A model generated the notes under the pieces. The model searched no databases and was not told the DNA's origin. It worked only from the letters and a program-made list of their open reading frames with translations. The position numbers and the translations under genes were made by a program. Shown piece after piece: positions 9,346-19,237 of a stretch of 64,000 bases of DNA. This DNA comes from Kordiimonadales bacterium (GTDB taxonomy: Bacteria > Pseudomonadota > Alphaproteobacteria > Sphingomonadales > Kordiimonadaceae): NCBI GenBank assembly GCA_002401685.1, contig NVTU01000007.1, positions 23,130 through 87,129 of the forward strand. The letters run 5' to 3'. The number at the start of each line of letters is the position of its first letter. Position 1 is the stretch's first letter.

Positions 9346-9424
9346 GCGGCAGGCACGGGGTACAATTCCTTGCCTGCGCTCGTCTTTTCTTTGTGGTTTG
9401 GGCTCGCGGCTAGTCAGCCGGCAC

Positions 9425-9639
9425 GCCGCCCGTGAAAGTAAGGAACGTGGCGGCCACGCTCACCGCGACCACAACAAAAAACAGCGTACAGTAAATCAGG
9501 GCAAGTACGGTGCGTAGCAGGCTGCTGGCCACAGTGCGGTCCTGCAGGTTTTTTAAGCAAAGAAGGAAAATACGAACATCACCGCCAGAGAGATAACGGT
9601 AAGCGCATTCATGAAAGCCGCAAAAAAGGCCGAAGCGCC
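9425..9639 (-). pseudogene. Truncated 3' remnant of DUF3667-like gene (copy 3 type)
   Basis: Near-identical to 10820..11040, but a 1-bp deletion creates FVFSFFA*; stops abruptly at GCCGAAGCGCC. Confidence 0.85.
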
Positions 9640-9644
9640 CGCAG

Positions 9645-10457
9645 CTACGCGGCTTTTGTCACAACCATATAGCCAACAATTATTGCGGTAATTACCATAA
9701 GCACCAACAATACAATCACCAACAACCAGAAGGCGGAAAGTAATGTGCGCAGGAAGCTACTGACCCCACTGCGTCCTTGCAGGTTTTTATAGGCAAAAAA
9801 GAAGAAAGCCAATGTCAGCAACACGCCTGCGGCCGTAATCAAATTTATAACCGTTACCATAAGGGGGTCGCTGAGGAGAATTTGATACGTAATTTGTTGC
9901 GGCACCGTGAGCCAAATTACGCTAGAGACTGAGCAGTAGGACGTAAACACCAGTGCCCGAAAATACGGCATTTTACCGTATGCTGCCCATTTGAAAGCAA
10001 GCGCATAAAGCGGCACAAACATCAAAATACCAACAAACGGGAACTCACCCAGTAAATTAAAGAAGGGGCGCATGGCGCTGTTCATCTTCTCTGCATTAGC
10101 TACCGCTTCTTGCGCGGCGGCGAGTTTTTCTGGCGTATCAGCCTCTGCGATTACACCAGCGTGCTGGCTTTGCTGCATCGCCGCCAGCATTTCGTCCATC
10201 GGAAAAAAATAATACATAACAACCAGAACAGCCGAAACCGTCAAAATCATACTGATCGGATTTGAAACACGCGGGTCATGGGTATCCATATAATCGCGGC
10301 AGGCGCGCCACGGCTGAAACAGCACCATGCGCGCGGTGTATAATAGCCCCTTTTCAAAGGATAATCGTTCACCCAAATTATCTTTGATGAGCTGCTTGAA
10401 ATTTTTCGGCTGCACGGCGGCTTCGCCGTTTTGCTCTTCAATCATGATTATCCCCAC
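9645..10457 (-). CDS. DUF3667-like multi-TM membrane protein, copy 2
   Basis: Near-duplicate of copy 1 (MIEEQNGEAAVQPKNFKQLIKDNLGERLSFEKG); likely start at MIEEQN, a few codons inside. Confidence 0.75.
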   Translation of the reverse strand: MGIIMIEEQNGEAAVQPKNFKQLIKDNLGERLSFEKGLLYTARMVLFQPWRACRDYMDTHDPRVSNPISMILTVSAVLVVMYYFFPMDEMLAAMQQSQHAGVIAEADTPEKLAAAQEAVANAEKMNSAMRPFFNLLGEFPFVGILMFVPLYALAFKWAAYGKMPYFRALVFTSYCSVSSVIWLTVPQQITYQILLSDPLMVTVINLITAAGVLLTLAFFFFAYKNLQGRSGVSSFLRTLLSAFWLLVIVLLVLMVITAIIVGYMVVTKAA

Positions 10458-10604
10458 ACTAGAAACTAAACTATCGATAATTGTTAGGGTTCCTTGCTAA
10501 GGATTGCAAGCTTTACAAGGGCTTAAACCCTAACGGCCGGCACAGCCGCATCCGCCAAGCCGCCCTAACCCGCGCCCTCAGTAGCCCCAAGCACGACCTA
10601 AAAC

Positions 10605-10665
10605 CCGTTGGGTATTACCAAACTCGCATCCCTGCCACCATGCTGAACGCCAACGCCCAAGCGTA
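10605..10665 (+). pseudogene. Decayed fragment of XRE-type regulator coding sequence in spacer
   Basis: taccaaactcgcatccctgccaccatgctga...acgccaacgccc, same origin as 9176..9235. Confidence 0.5.
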
Positions 10666-10723
10666 ACAGGACCCGGCTATATACTGGGTAGGTAAACGCA
10701 GGCCAGAGGCACGCCTGACACAG

Positions 10724-10745
10724 GATAGGCTTGGGATAGGCTTGG
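10724..10745 (+). repeat. 11-bp tandem repeat, 2 units
   Basis: gataggcttgg x2; the paralogous spacer has about 4 units. Confidence 0.75.
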
Positions 10746-10809
10746 GCGGCAGGCACGGGGTACAATCCCTTGCCTGCGCTCGTCTTTTCTCTGTCATGTG
10801 GCCTCGCTG

Positions 10810-11616
10810 CTATCCAGCATGCCCCACGCCCGTGAAAGTGAGGAACGCGGCGGCCACGCTCACCGCGACCACAACAAAAAACAGCGTACAATAAATCAGC
10901 GCAAGCACGGTGCGTAACAGGCTGCTGGCCACAGTGCGGTCCTGCAGATTTTTATAGGCAAAGAAGAAAAATACGAACATCACCGCCAGTGAGATAACGG
11001 TAAGCGCATTCATGAAAGCCGCAAAAAAGGCCGAAGCGCCAAAAAACCAATAAGCAATATATTGCGGCAGGGTGAACCAAAGGCTGCTGGCGGCGGAGCA
11101 ATAGCCCACAAAAACCAGTGCCCGGAAGTACGGCATTTTTCCGAAAGCGGCCCATTTGAAAACCAGCGCAAAAAGCGGCACAGTTATCAGGAACGGAATG
11201 AACGGAAACTCACTGACCAAATTGTAAAAGGGCCCCAAGGCATTGTTGATCTGTTCCGCGTCGGCCTGGGATTTCTGAGCGGCAGCGAGCTTTTCAGGCG
11301 TGTCTGCTGCAGCAAAGGAAGAAGCATCCTGGCTTTGCTGCATGGCATCCGCCATATCGGTGGTGGGGGAAATATACGCCAAAATCACCAATATCGCCGA
11401 CAGCGCCAAAATCAGTTTTACCGGGCTTGCAACACGGGGATCATGGGCATCCAAATACCCACGGCACGCACGCCACGGCTGGAACATCACCATGCCCGCA
11501 GTATAGAGCACACCGCGCTTAAACGATAAATGTTCGCCAAAGCTTTCTAGAATCATCCGTTTGAAATTTTTGGGCTGAATAGCAGTCGTATCATGGTGCT
11601 TGTCAGGCATCGGCAT
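10810..11616 (-). CDS. DUF3667-like multi-TM membrane protein, copy 3 (divergent)
   Basis: MFQPWRACRGYLDAHDPRVASPVKLILALSAILVILAYISP; same architecture as copies 1 and 2. Confidence 0.75.
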   Translation of the reverse strand: MPMPDKHHDTTAIQPKNFKRMILESFGEHLSFKRGVLYTAGMVMFQPWRACRGYLDAHDPRVASPVKLILALSAILVILAYISPTTDMADAMQQSQDASSFAAADTPEKLAAAQKSQADAEQINNALGPFYNLVSEFPFIPFLITVPLFALVFKWAAFGKMPYFRALVFVGYCSAASSLWFTLPQYIAYWFFGASAFFAAFMNALTVISLAVMFVFFFFAYKNLQDRTVASSLLRTVLALIYCTLFFVVVAVSVAAAFLTFTGVGHAG

Positions 11617-11634
11617 CCTCCGTCAAACGGCCGT

Positions 11635-11646
11635 TTATTACAGCGC
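11635..11646. promoter_or_regulatory. Perfect 12-bp palindrome upstream of copy 3
   Basis: AAACGGCCGTTT, about 20 bp upstream of the start codon. Confidence 0.4.
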
Positions 11647-12048
11647 ACTCTTACGAACCTAAATCCTCGATTGCAACATTTTTCAGTGCCTACTTTTTAC
11701 GGTGCCGTACCGCCTGCAACGCCAGCCCCCGGCCGCCCCTTATAAGCGCGCCATTAACCATAAGCGCTTGCGCGTTGGCAGAGTTGGCCCTACCTTGGCG
11801 GGGCATCCGGCAAAATCCGGGTGTGGGGACCGGAAAGCCCCTTAATTATCGAAGGACGGTCGATTTTGTCGCGCACGTCCCACAGCTGATTTGTGCCTAT
11901 TACCCTTCGGGGTAATCGCCCGGACGGCTTGGGAACAGTGTTTCGGCATAATACCTCGCACCCGTTTTCCTTTGGTAGCGGGTCTTTCCGGCGTCCGAGC
12001 GTTAAGCGCCCGGCATCCCCTATTTTATTGCAATTTGGGGAACACACG

Positions 12049-12471
12049 ATGAAGACCACACCATTAAACCAGCCCGCCACCACTGAAACCGCCGCTGAAG
12101 CCGCCACTGAATTAGGCCCGTTTGACAAGCATATTGCGCTGAAAATCCTCATCCACCGTATGCACTGCGGGATGAGCCAAGCCGAACTTGCCTTGGCAGC
12201 AGGCATTCCCATAGCGGCGCTAATCGCCTATGAGCAAACCGAAACCCGCATCCCCCCTGCACTGTTAATCCCCATCGCAGAGGCCCTTGGCACCCAGTTA
12301 AAAACCCTGTTAGCAGCCCACGGCAACACCGCAGGTGCCGCCGACGTCAAATCCCTGCAAAGATACACCGCCGCCACCCTGATGGACGGCATCATGACCC
12401 TACCCCCAGCGGAGCAAGCCAAATACCAAAATTTGCTCAAAGCCCTTTCAGACAGCAAAACCAGCCCCTAA
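12049..12471 (+). CDS. XRE-family helix-turn-helix transcriptional regulator
   Basis: MHCGMSQAELALAAGIPIAALIAYEQTETRIPPALLIPIAEALG; start chosen at MKTTPLNQ rather than the upstream ATG. Confidence 0.8.
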   Translation: MKTTPLNQPATTETAAEAATELGPFDKHIALKILIHRMHCGMSQAELALAAGIPIAALIAYEQTETRIPPALLIPIAEALGTQLKTLLAAHGNTAGAADVKSLQRYTAATLMDGIMTLPPAEQAKYQNLLKALSDSKTSP

Positions 12472-12485
12472 GGCTGGCCAAAAGC

Positions 12486-12519
12486 GGGCTATGCAAGCAA
12501 ACCACAAAGCATAGCCCCC
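12486..12519. terminator. Hairpin downstream of XRE gene
   Basis: GGGCTATGC ... GCATAGCCC inverted repeat; no strong T-tract. Confidence 0.4.
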
Positions 12520-12532
12520 AGCAAACATACCC

Positions 12533-12751
12533 AACGAGCAGTACCAAACCCGCATCCCCGCCACTCTGCTGATCCCCATCACCAACGCCCTAAACACACA
12601 GTTAAAAGCGCTGTTAGGAGGCTACTGTCCCGATGTAGAAGCGGTGGATTTGCAAGCGTACATACTGAATTTCCTAAAGGATGCGCTGATGGCATTGCCC
12701 GGTGATGAAAAAGTAAATTTTGCGAATTTGATGGATAGAATTCACAAATAA
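12533..12751 (+). pseudogene. 5'-truncated paralog of the XRE regulator
   Basis: Translates as NEQYQTRIPATLLIPITNALNTQLKALLGGYCPDVEAVDLQAYILNFLKDALMALPGDEKVNFANLMDRIHK*, colinear with YEQTETRIPPALLIPIAEALGTQLKTLLAAHG... Confidence 0.8.
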
Positions 12752-12811
12752 TAGAAGCCGAGGAACGCTACAAACCAAAAAATATTATCTATAAATGTGT
12801 AAAGAGAATCA

Positions 12812-13375
12812 CTATTTCTTATTCAAATATTGTATGGTGATCGGACTCTTTTCTTTCTTGGCTTCACTACCCTCAAACAAAGGAACACCCATTGCTTGTA
12901 TGAGATACAGCAAAGAAATGAAGCCCCACAGTATCGTTGACCAAAACGACAATGTAATCATGTGCTGAGTAACCGAGGGTTTTTTAACTGTAAGCTTATC
13001 AATCCATTTACGAAAAGCAGGTTTTCCTTCGGACTGGAAGGCGTTCTCAACTTGCAAGGTTATATCAACCATGCTCCTCTTGAAGGATTCTATACCCAGT
13101 TCTTCAGCGAGGATTGTGACTTCAACTTCCCAACTTTCCTGCCAAAACTTTGATCCCAAATTAGTTCGAAACCATAATAACGAGCTTAAACTAGCAAAGA
13201 ATGAAATAGGTACTGACAACCAAATGTTTTTGATTGCGAAAACACCCACTCCCAGCGCGGTTATTAAAACTAGGAAGTAATTTGTCCTTTGCCAAAACAA
13301 CTGAATTTCAAATGCCCTATTTTCAAGAGCAATATCTAATTCTTTCCATCTTTTTTCTTTAAATTCGTCGCTCAC
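12812..13375 (-). CDS. Membrane protein with N-terminal TM hairpin and a C-terminal TM helix (effector-like layout)
   Basis: NYFLVLITALGVGVFAI, WLSVPISFFASLSSLLWF, ITLSFWSTILWGFISLLYLIQA hydrophobic segments; last gene of a compact operon. Confidence 0.65.
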   Translation of the reverse strand: MSDEFKEKRWKELDIALENRAFEIQLFWQRTNYFLVLITALGVGVFAIKNIWLSVPISFFASLSSLLWFRTNLGSKFWQESWEVEVTILAEELGIESFKRSMVDITLQVENAFQSEGKPAFRKWIDKLTVKKPSVTQHMITLSFWSTILWGFISLLYLIQAMGVPLFEGSEAKKEKSPITIQYLNKK

Positions 13376-13385
13376 AAAATAGCCT

Positions 13386-14348
13386 TTAAAACCGAATATT
13401 ACCTTGAAAAATGTTTTGTAAAATCATACCTGACCATAAGTCGTAGTCACTGAGGTCGTTAAGCCTATGATTTAGATCGAGCCAGCTCAGTTGGTTGATT
13501 GAGAGCTCCCCTTTTTTGGGTAACTCCTGCGACTTATGACTAAACGCGACCAAAATCGCAATATGGTGCTCAGCGTCATCACTATCATCAACATTTACAT
13601 AGCCAATTAATTTAGCTCGCTTTTCAACAGAATTGATATTTGTATATAAGTCGTCTAGAAAAAGTTCTTCCCTTAATTCTCTAGCCGCAGAGTACAACAA
13701 AGCGTTACCACCAGTTTCAAAAAGGTTAAAGTCTTGGTCGTTAACATGCCCCCCAAATCCAACGCTTAATTGTCCCTTTAATCTGTCGCTCGTCGTTGTA
13801 AACTTGCCTCGTCTATAAACTAATAATTTTCGTTCATGGTGCACTAAAGTAAAGGTTACAAATTGCTTAACTGTCTGATCTTTTTCAGCTTTCTCTCTAT
13901 CCATAAAAAAGCATTCATCACGGAATATGTCTAAAAAATCAACCTCAGAATAGGGACTGTAACTTCCTTGAGCGAGCGACCTGAGGGCAGATCGAGGGGC
14001 CACCAGTACATTTTCTTTTCGAATGGATTTAGATCTTAGTATTCCCCTAAATGCCGTCTTATATTTTTTGGGCGTTTCAGCTAGTTTAGCTAAGTCACGA
14101 ACAAAGAATTGTGCAGGCCCCGTCCTATAAAACTCTGACTTGCTGCTATTTTCACGTATATAAACAGCCAATCTCGCAGACAATGTCTTATGTGGAGTAG
14201 CCCCATGCAAATGAGAGGGCATAAAGCCTTCTTCAGAAGCAATCTTAAGCATTTCTTTAGGTGATAACGGGCGTTTAGCACTCAATATTGCCCTATAAGC
14301 CAAATTTAGGTAAGCATTTTTCCCAAACTGTCTAAAATCATCACCCAT
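13386..14348 (-). CDS. HARE-HTH domain + NUDIX hydrolase domain fusion
   Basis: N-term NLAYRAILSAKRPLSPKEMLKIASEEGFMPSHLHGATPHKTLSARLAVYIREN...SEFYRTGPAQFFVRDL (HARE-HTH); C-term GGNALLYSAARELREELFLDD (Nudix box). Start at MGDDFRQF. Confidence 0.75.
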   Translation of the reverse strand: MGDDFRQFGKNAYLNLAYRAILSAKRPLSPKEMLKIASEEGFMPSHLHGATPHKTLSARLAVYIRENSSKSEFYRTGPAQFFVRDLAKLAETPKKYKTAFRGILRSKSIRKENVLVAPRSALRSLAQGSYSPYSEVDFLDIFRDECFFMDREKAEKDQTVKQFVTFTLVHHERKLLVYRRGKFTTTSDRLKGQLSVGFGGHVNDQDFNLFETGGNALLYSAARELREELFLDDLYTNINSVEKRAKLIGYVNVDDSDDAEHHIAILVAFSHKSQELPKKGELSINQLSWLDLNHRLNDLSDYDLWSGMILQNIFQGNIRF

Positions 14349-14352
14349 TATG

Positions 14353-15012
14353 CTACGGTACTTTTTTAAAAACAAATAAATAAGTATGACTATCATCTAT
14401 CTCTGAGCTTCTCATATCCACAAGATGGAATCCAGACTTTATCATGTGGCCAACTACGTGGCCCAATCTATGGGCAATAAACGGATAGTCAAGATTAGTG
14501 AACTTATCAATTTTCTGAATTTTACAGCTATTGGTAAGGTATTCTCTTATAAGCGTAACGTCTTTTTTTGCAGCATTAAAGACGTCAACCAAACAGTCTG
14601 GCAAAGCAACGTAAACGCATCCAGCACGATTCAGAGAATTATATAGGCGGTTGCAGAGTAAATCATTCATCTGCATTTCCAGCAACGTGAATACAATCAA
14701 AATCGCGTTAAACGATTGCCTACGCACTAGCAGACTTTCGAAAGAGATGGTTTGAGCATCCATTTTCATATCCGCTGGGGCGTGCTCGGCGCTAAAATTA
14801 ATCCTCTCTCTCGATAAATCAATAACAGTCCAAAAAGGCTTATAAGCGAGCAATGCGTGAAGCATTCTAGGTATATACGCAGTACCTGTGCCTAAATCCA
14901 AGATTTGTTCTGGGGTGTTCCGATTAAACTCCTCGGCCAAAAAAGGTATAATGAACTCATTTCTAACTATATCCGTACTACAACCGATATCCCAATTTTC
15001 TGTACCTGCCAT
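14353..15012 (-). CDS. Class I SAM-dependent methyltransferase
   Basis: ILDLGTGTAYIPRML motif I; WTVIDLSRERINFS; promoter-proximal gene of the operon. Confidence 0.75.
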   Translation of the reverse strand: MAGTENWDIGCSTDIVRNEFIIPFLAEEFNRNTPEQILDLGTGTAYIPRMLHALLAYKPFWTVIDLSRERINFSAEHAPADMKMDAQTISFESLLVRRQSFNAILIVFTLLEMQMNDLLCNRLYNSLNRAGCVYVALPDCLVDVFNAAKKDVTLIREYLTNSCKIQKIDKFTNLDYPFIAHRLGHVVGHMIKSGFHLVDMRSSEIDDSHTYLFVFKKVP

Positions 15013-15231
15013 GCTCTACCCAATATAAACCTATGCTGTTACTGCCTTGAATTCATTAATGCAATTTTTGAGAGCATAGGCAATGGCAAGTTGATTGATT
15101 GCCGAGATAAATTGTATTTTACCGCCGTTTAACAATTACACATGACTTCGGAACAGCATTTTTCGACGAAATTGTTTCAGCAGCTTCCTGTACAGCGATG
15201 AACTCAATAGTAACTGCCGCCAAATCGCGAC

Positions 15232-15262
15232 AAAAAGGCCGAGGGAAATTGCCTCGGCCTTT
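15232..15262 (-). terminator. Terminator of thiC
   Basis: aaaggccgagg...cctcggccttt, poly-A on + strand. Confidence 0.8.
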
Positions 15263-15299
15263 GGTCGTTCATCAAGTTTAAGTGCTAGCGGCTAACGCC

Positions 15300-17284
<1,985 letters not shown>

Positions 17285-17368
17285 GAACACGTTAAATTGG
17301 ACGTTTGGTGTACGCCTCTAACGGCGCCCACGCAAGCTGTTAGTGGGGTGGATTTTGTTCAGCCGCAT

Positions 17369-17443
17369 CACCAGCCCGCTCCCCCACCCGACCACCCACG
17401 GGAGTATACTTATAGGGTGGTCGGGTGGGGGCGCGGGCTGGTG
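17369..17443. repeat. 29-bp inverted repeat with 17-nt spacer
   Basis: CACCAGCCCGCTCCCCCACCCGACCACCC / GGGTGGTCGGGTGGGGGCGCGGGCTGGTG, one mismatch; partial third copy gtggtcgggtggg at 17464..17476. Confidence 0.9.
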
Positions 17444-17748
17444 TTGCAACCATAAAGGAATTAGTGGTCGGGTGGGCCAAAGAAACTATCTTGGGCTGGT
17501 GACGCAGCTTACAAAAAGATCTCTTTCAAATTATCGTTACCCTTTGCCCGCATCTGCCTAACAGTTTGATTCAAATGCGTGCTGTAACACGCTGATTTAT
17601 CTGTATTTTACTGAAGTCTCGGCCGCCAAAAGCCTCAGGCACCTAAAGCTATACAACCAAAGTGGGCGTTGTTATAGTCGCGGCCTTGTTCCTAGTTTTA
17701 AGGGCCGCTCGGGGGCCAACGCACAGAAAACACTTTGGAGCCTATCTA

Positions 17749-18516
17749 ATGAAACAATCTATCCAACGCATCAGCCGGTCAGTGATTATCGGCGCAGCCT
17801 GCCTCGGCGTTAGCTTTACCGCTTTCGCAGACGGACATTTGGCGAAAGCCGTATCAAACGACGCCCGCCCTGCAGACGAGATTGCACGCGACGCTGGCCG
17901 CAAGCCTGCCGCCGTGCTCGGTTATTTGGGGTTAGAGACCGGCATGACCGTGTTCGAATACGGCGCATCTGGTGGGTATTATACCGCGATTATATCAGAC
18001 GCAGTGGGCGAAAAGGGCAAAGTACATGCGCAGATCGGCGAACGCTTTTGGCCACGTCTGAAAGATACAGTAGGCCCGCGCCACAAGGCACTCGGCAATG
18101 TTGATACTTATGTCGGCGCAATGGGCGACTTTAAAGGCACGGACAACAGCGTTGATATGATGATAATCTCGCTGATCTATCATCACCTGCATTTCAGCGA
18201 AGAAACGGGCGACGTAGCGCCGGGCTTTGCCAACGATATTTACAAAAGCGCGCTCCGCGTTCTGAAACCGGGCGCTGTGTTCGCGATCATTGAACACCAG
18301 GCCCCTGACGGCACGGCGCGTTCCGCCAGTGCAGCGAACCACCGCGCTGCGCTTGAGAATGCGATCACTGATCTTACAGCAGCCGGGTTTGAATATATCG
18401 GCAGTTCCGATTTACTGGCCAATGCTGATGATCCGCAAAACATTCCGTTCCGCGATTTGGCGTCAGGCCGCGATACAAGCCAGCGCTTTATTGCAAAATT
18501 CCGGAAGCCTGCTTAA
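17749..18516 (+). CDS. Exported class I methyltransferase-like protein (fifth paralog)
   Basis: Signal peptide MKQSIQRISRSVIIGAACLGVSFTAFADG; GMTVFEYGASGGYYTAIISDAVG; VLKPGAVFAIIEHQAP. Confidence 0.8.
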   Translation: MKQSIQRISRSVIIGAACLGVSFTAFADGHLAKAVSNDARPADEIARDAGRKPAAVLGYLGLETGMTVFEYGASGGYYTAIISDAVGEKGKVHAQIGERFWPRLKDTVGPRHKALGNVDTYVGAMGDFKGTDNSVDMMIISLIYHHLHFSEETGDVAPGFANDIYKSALRVLKPGAVFAIIEHQAPDGTARSASAANHRAALENAITDLTAAGFEYIGSSDLLANADDPQNIPFRDLASGRDTSQRFIAKFRKPA

Positions 18517-18672
18517 TTGCTTTGCCAAATGGGGGGAAGTTCCCATTTGGCGCTCAGACGTCCCCTGACATAATTCAAGGGCTGGTGCTTTAGCGCATAA
18601 AAGGCGGCGTGCAGTTGCACCTTACTGGAGATCGGCGCAGCGACGCTAAGAGCGAAACACAACGAAACGAAA

Positions 18673-18700
18673 ACGGCCCCAGAATGGATTCTGGGGCCGT
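18673..18700. terminator. Bidirectional terminator between convergent genes
   Basis: ACGGCCCCAGAA TGGA TTCTGGGGCCGT perfect 12-bp stem. Confidence 0.8.
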
Positions 18701-18734
18701 CTTCATAGTTGGACCTAGAGCCAAAAAGGCGCGT

Positions 18735-19214
18735 CTAGAAGCCTTTCACATAGCAATATTCGGTTGTGTCAGAAATGTCGCCTAAATGTCTCGTTTGAGA
18801 CTGCCTTACGTAGCCCTCTCGCTCATAAAAGCTGTGGGCACGTTTGAAGCGGGTATCGGTCCATAATTCCATTTCCGTCGCGCCGCCGGCTCTCGCTAGA
18901 TTTTCCACATGACGGAGAAGAATGAGCCCTGCCCCGCTACCGCGCAATTTATTGGAAAGATAGATCCGCTTCAAAACCGAGCGTCCGCCTTCATCTTGCA
19001 GGTATGAAACCAGCGCAAGCACTTCATCATCACCGTCAACAACAAAGGCTTGTCCGCCAGCATCAGCCATATAAGTCGCATAAGCTTTAAGGTCAGCGTC
19101 GTAACCATCGCGCTCGAGGAACACCCCTTCATGCTCAGAAAAGCAGTCGCCCACGAGTTTAAACAGTTTTTCAGCGTCACTGTCTGTCACAGGGCGCAAA
19201 GTGATTTCGGACAT
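18735..19214 (-). CDS. GNAT family N-acetyltransferase
   Basis: LKRIYLSNKLRGSGAGLILLRHVENLARAGG; ELWTDTRFKRAHSFYEREGY. Confidence 0.9.
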   Translation of the reverse strand: MSEITLRPVTDSDAEKLFKLVGDCFSEHEGVFLERDGYDADLKAYATYMADAGGQAFVVDGDDEVLALVSYLQDEGGRSVLKRIYLSNKLRGSGAGLILLRHVENLARAGGATEMELWTDTRFKRAHSFYEREGYVRQSQTRHLGDISDTTEYCYVKGF

Positions 19215-19237
19215 AGGTTTTCCTCGTAGAATTCTTG

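Noticed and set aside
9165-9365. 66-aa minus-strand ORF in the DUF3667 spacer (and 10598..10891)
   Set aside because: Translation of the tandem-repeat spacer; explained by duplication and decay.
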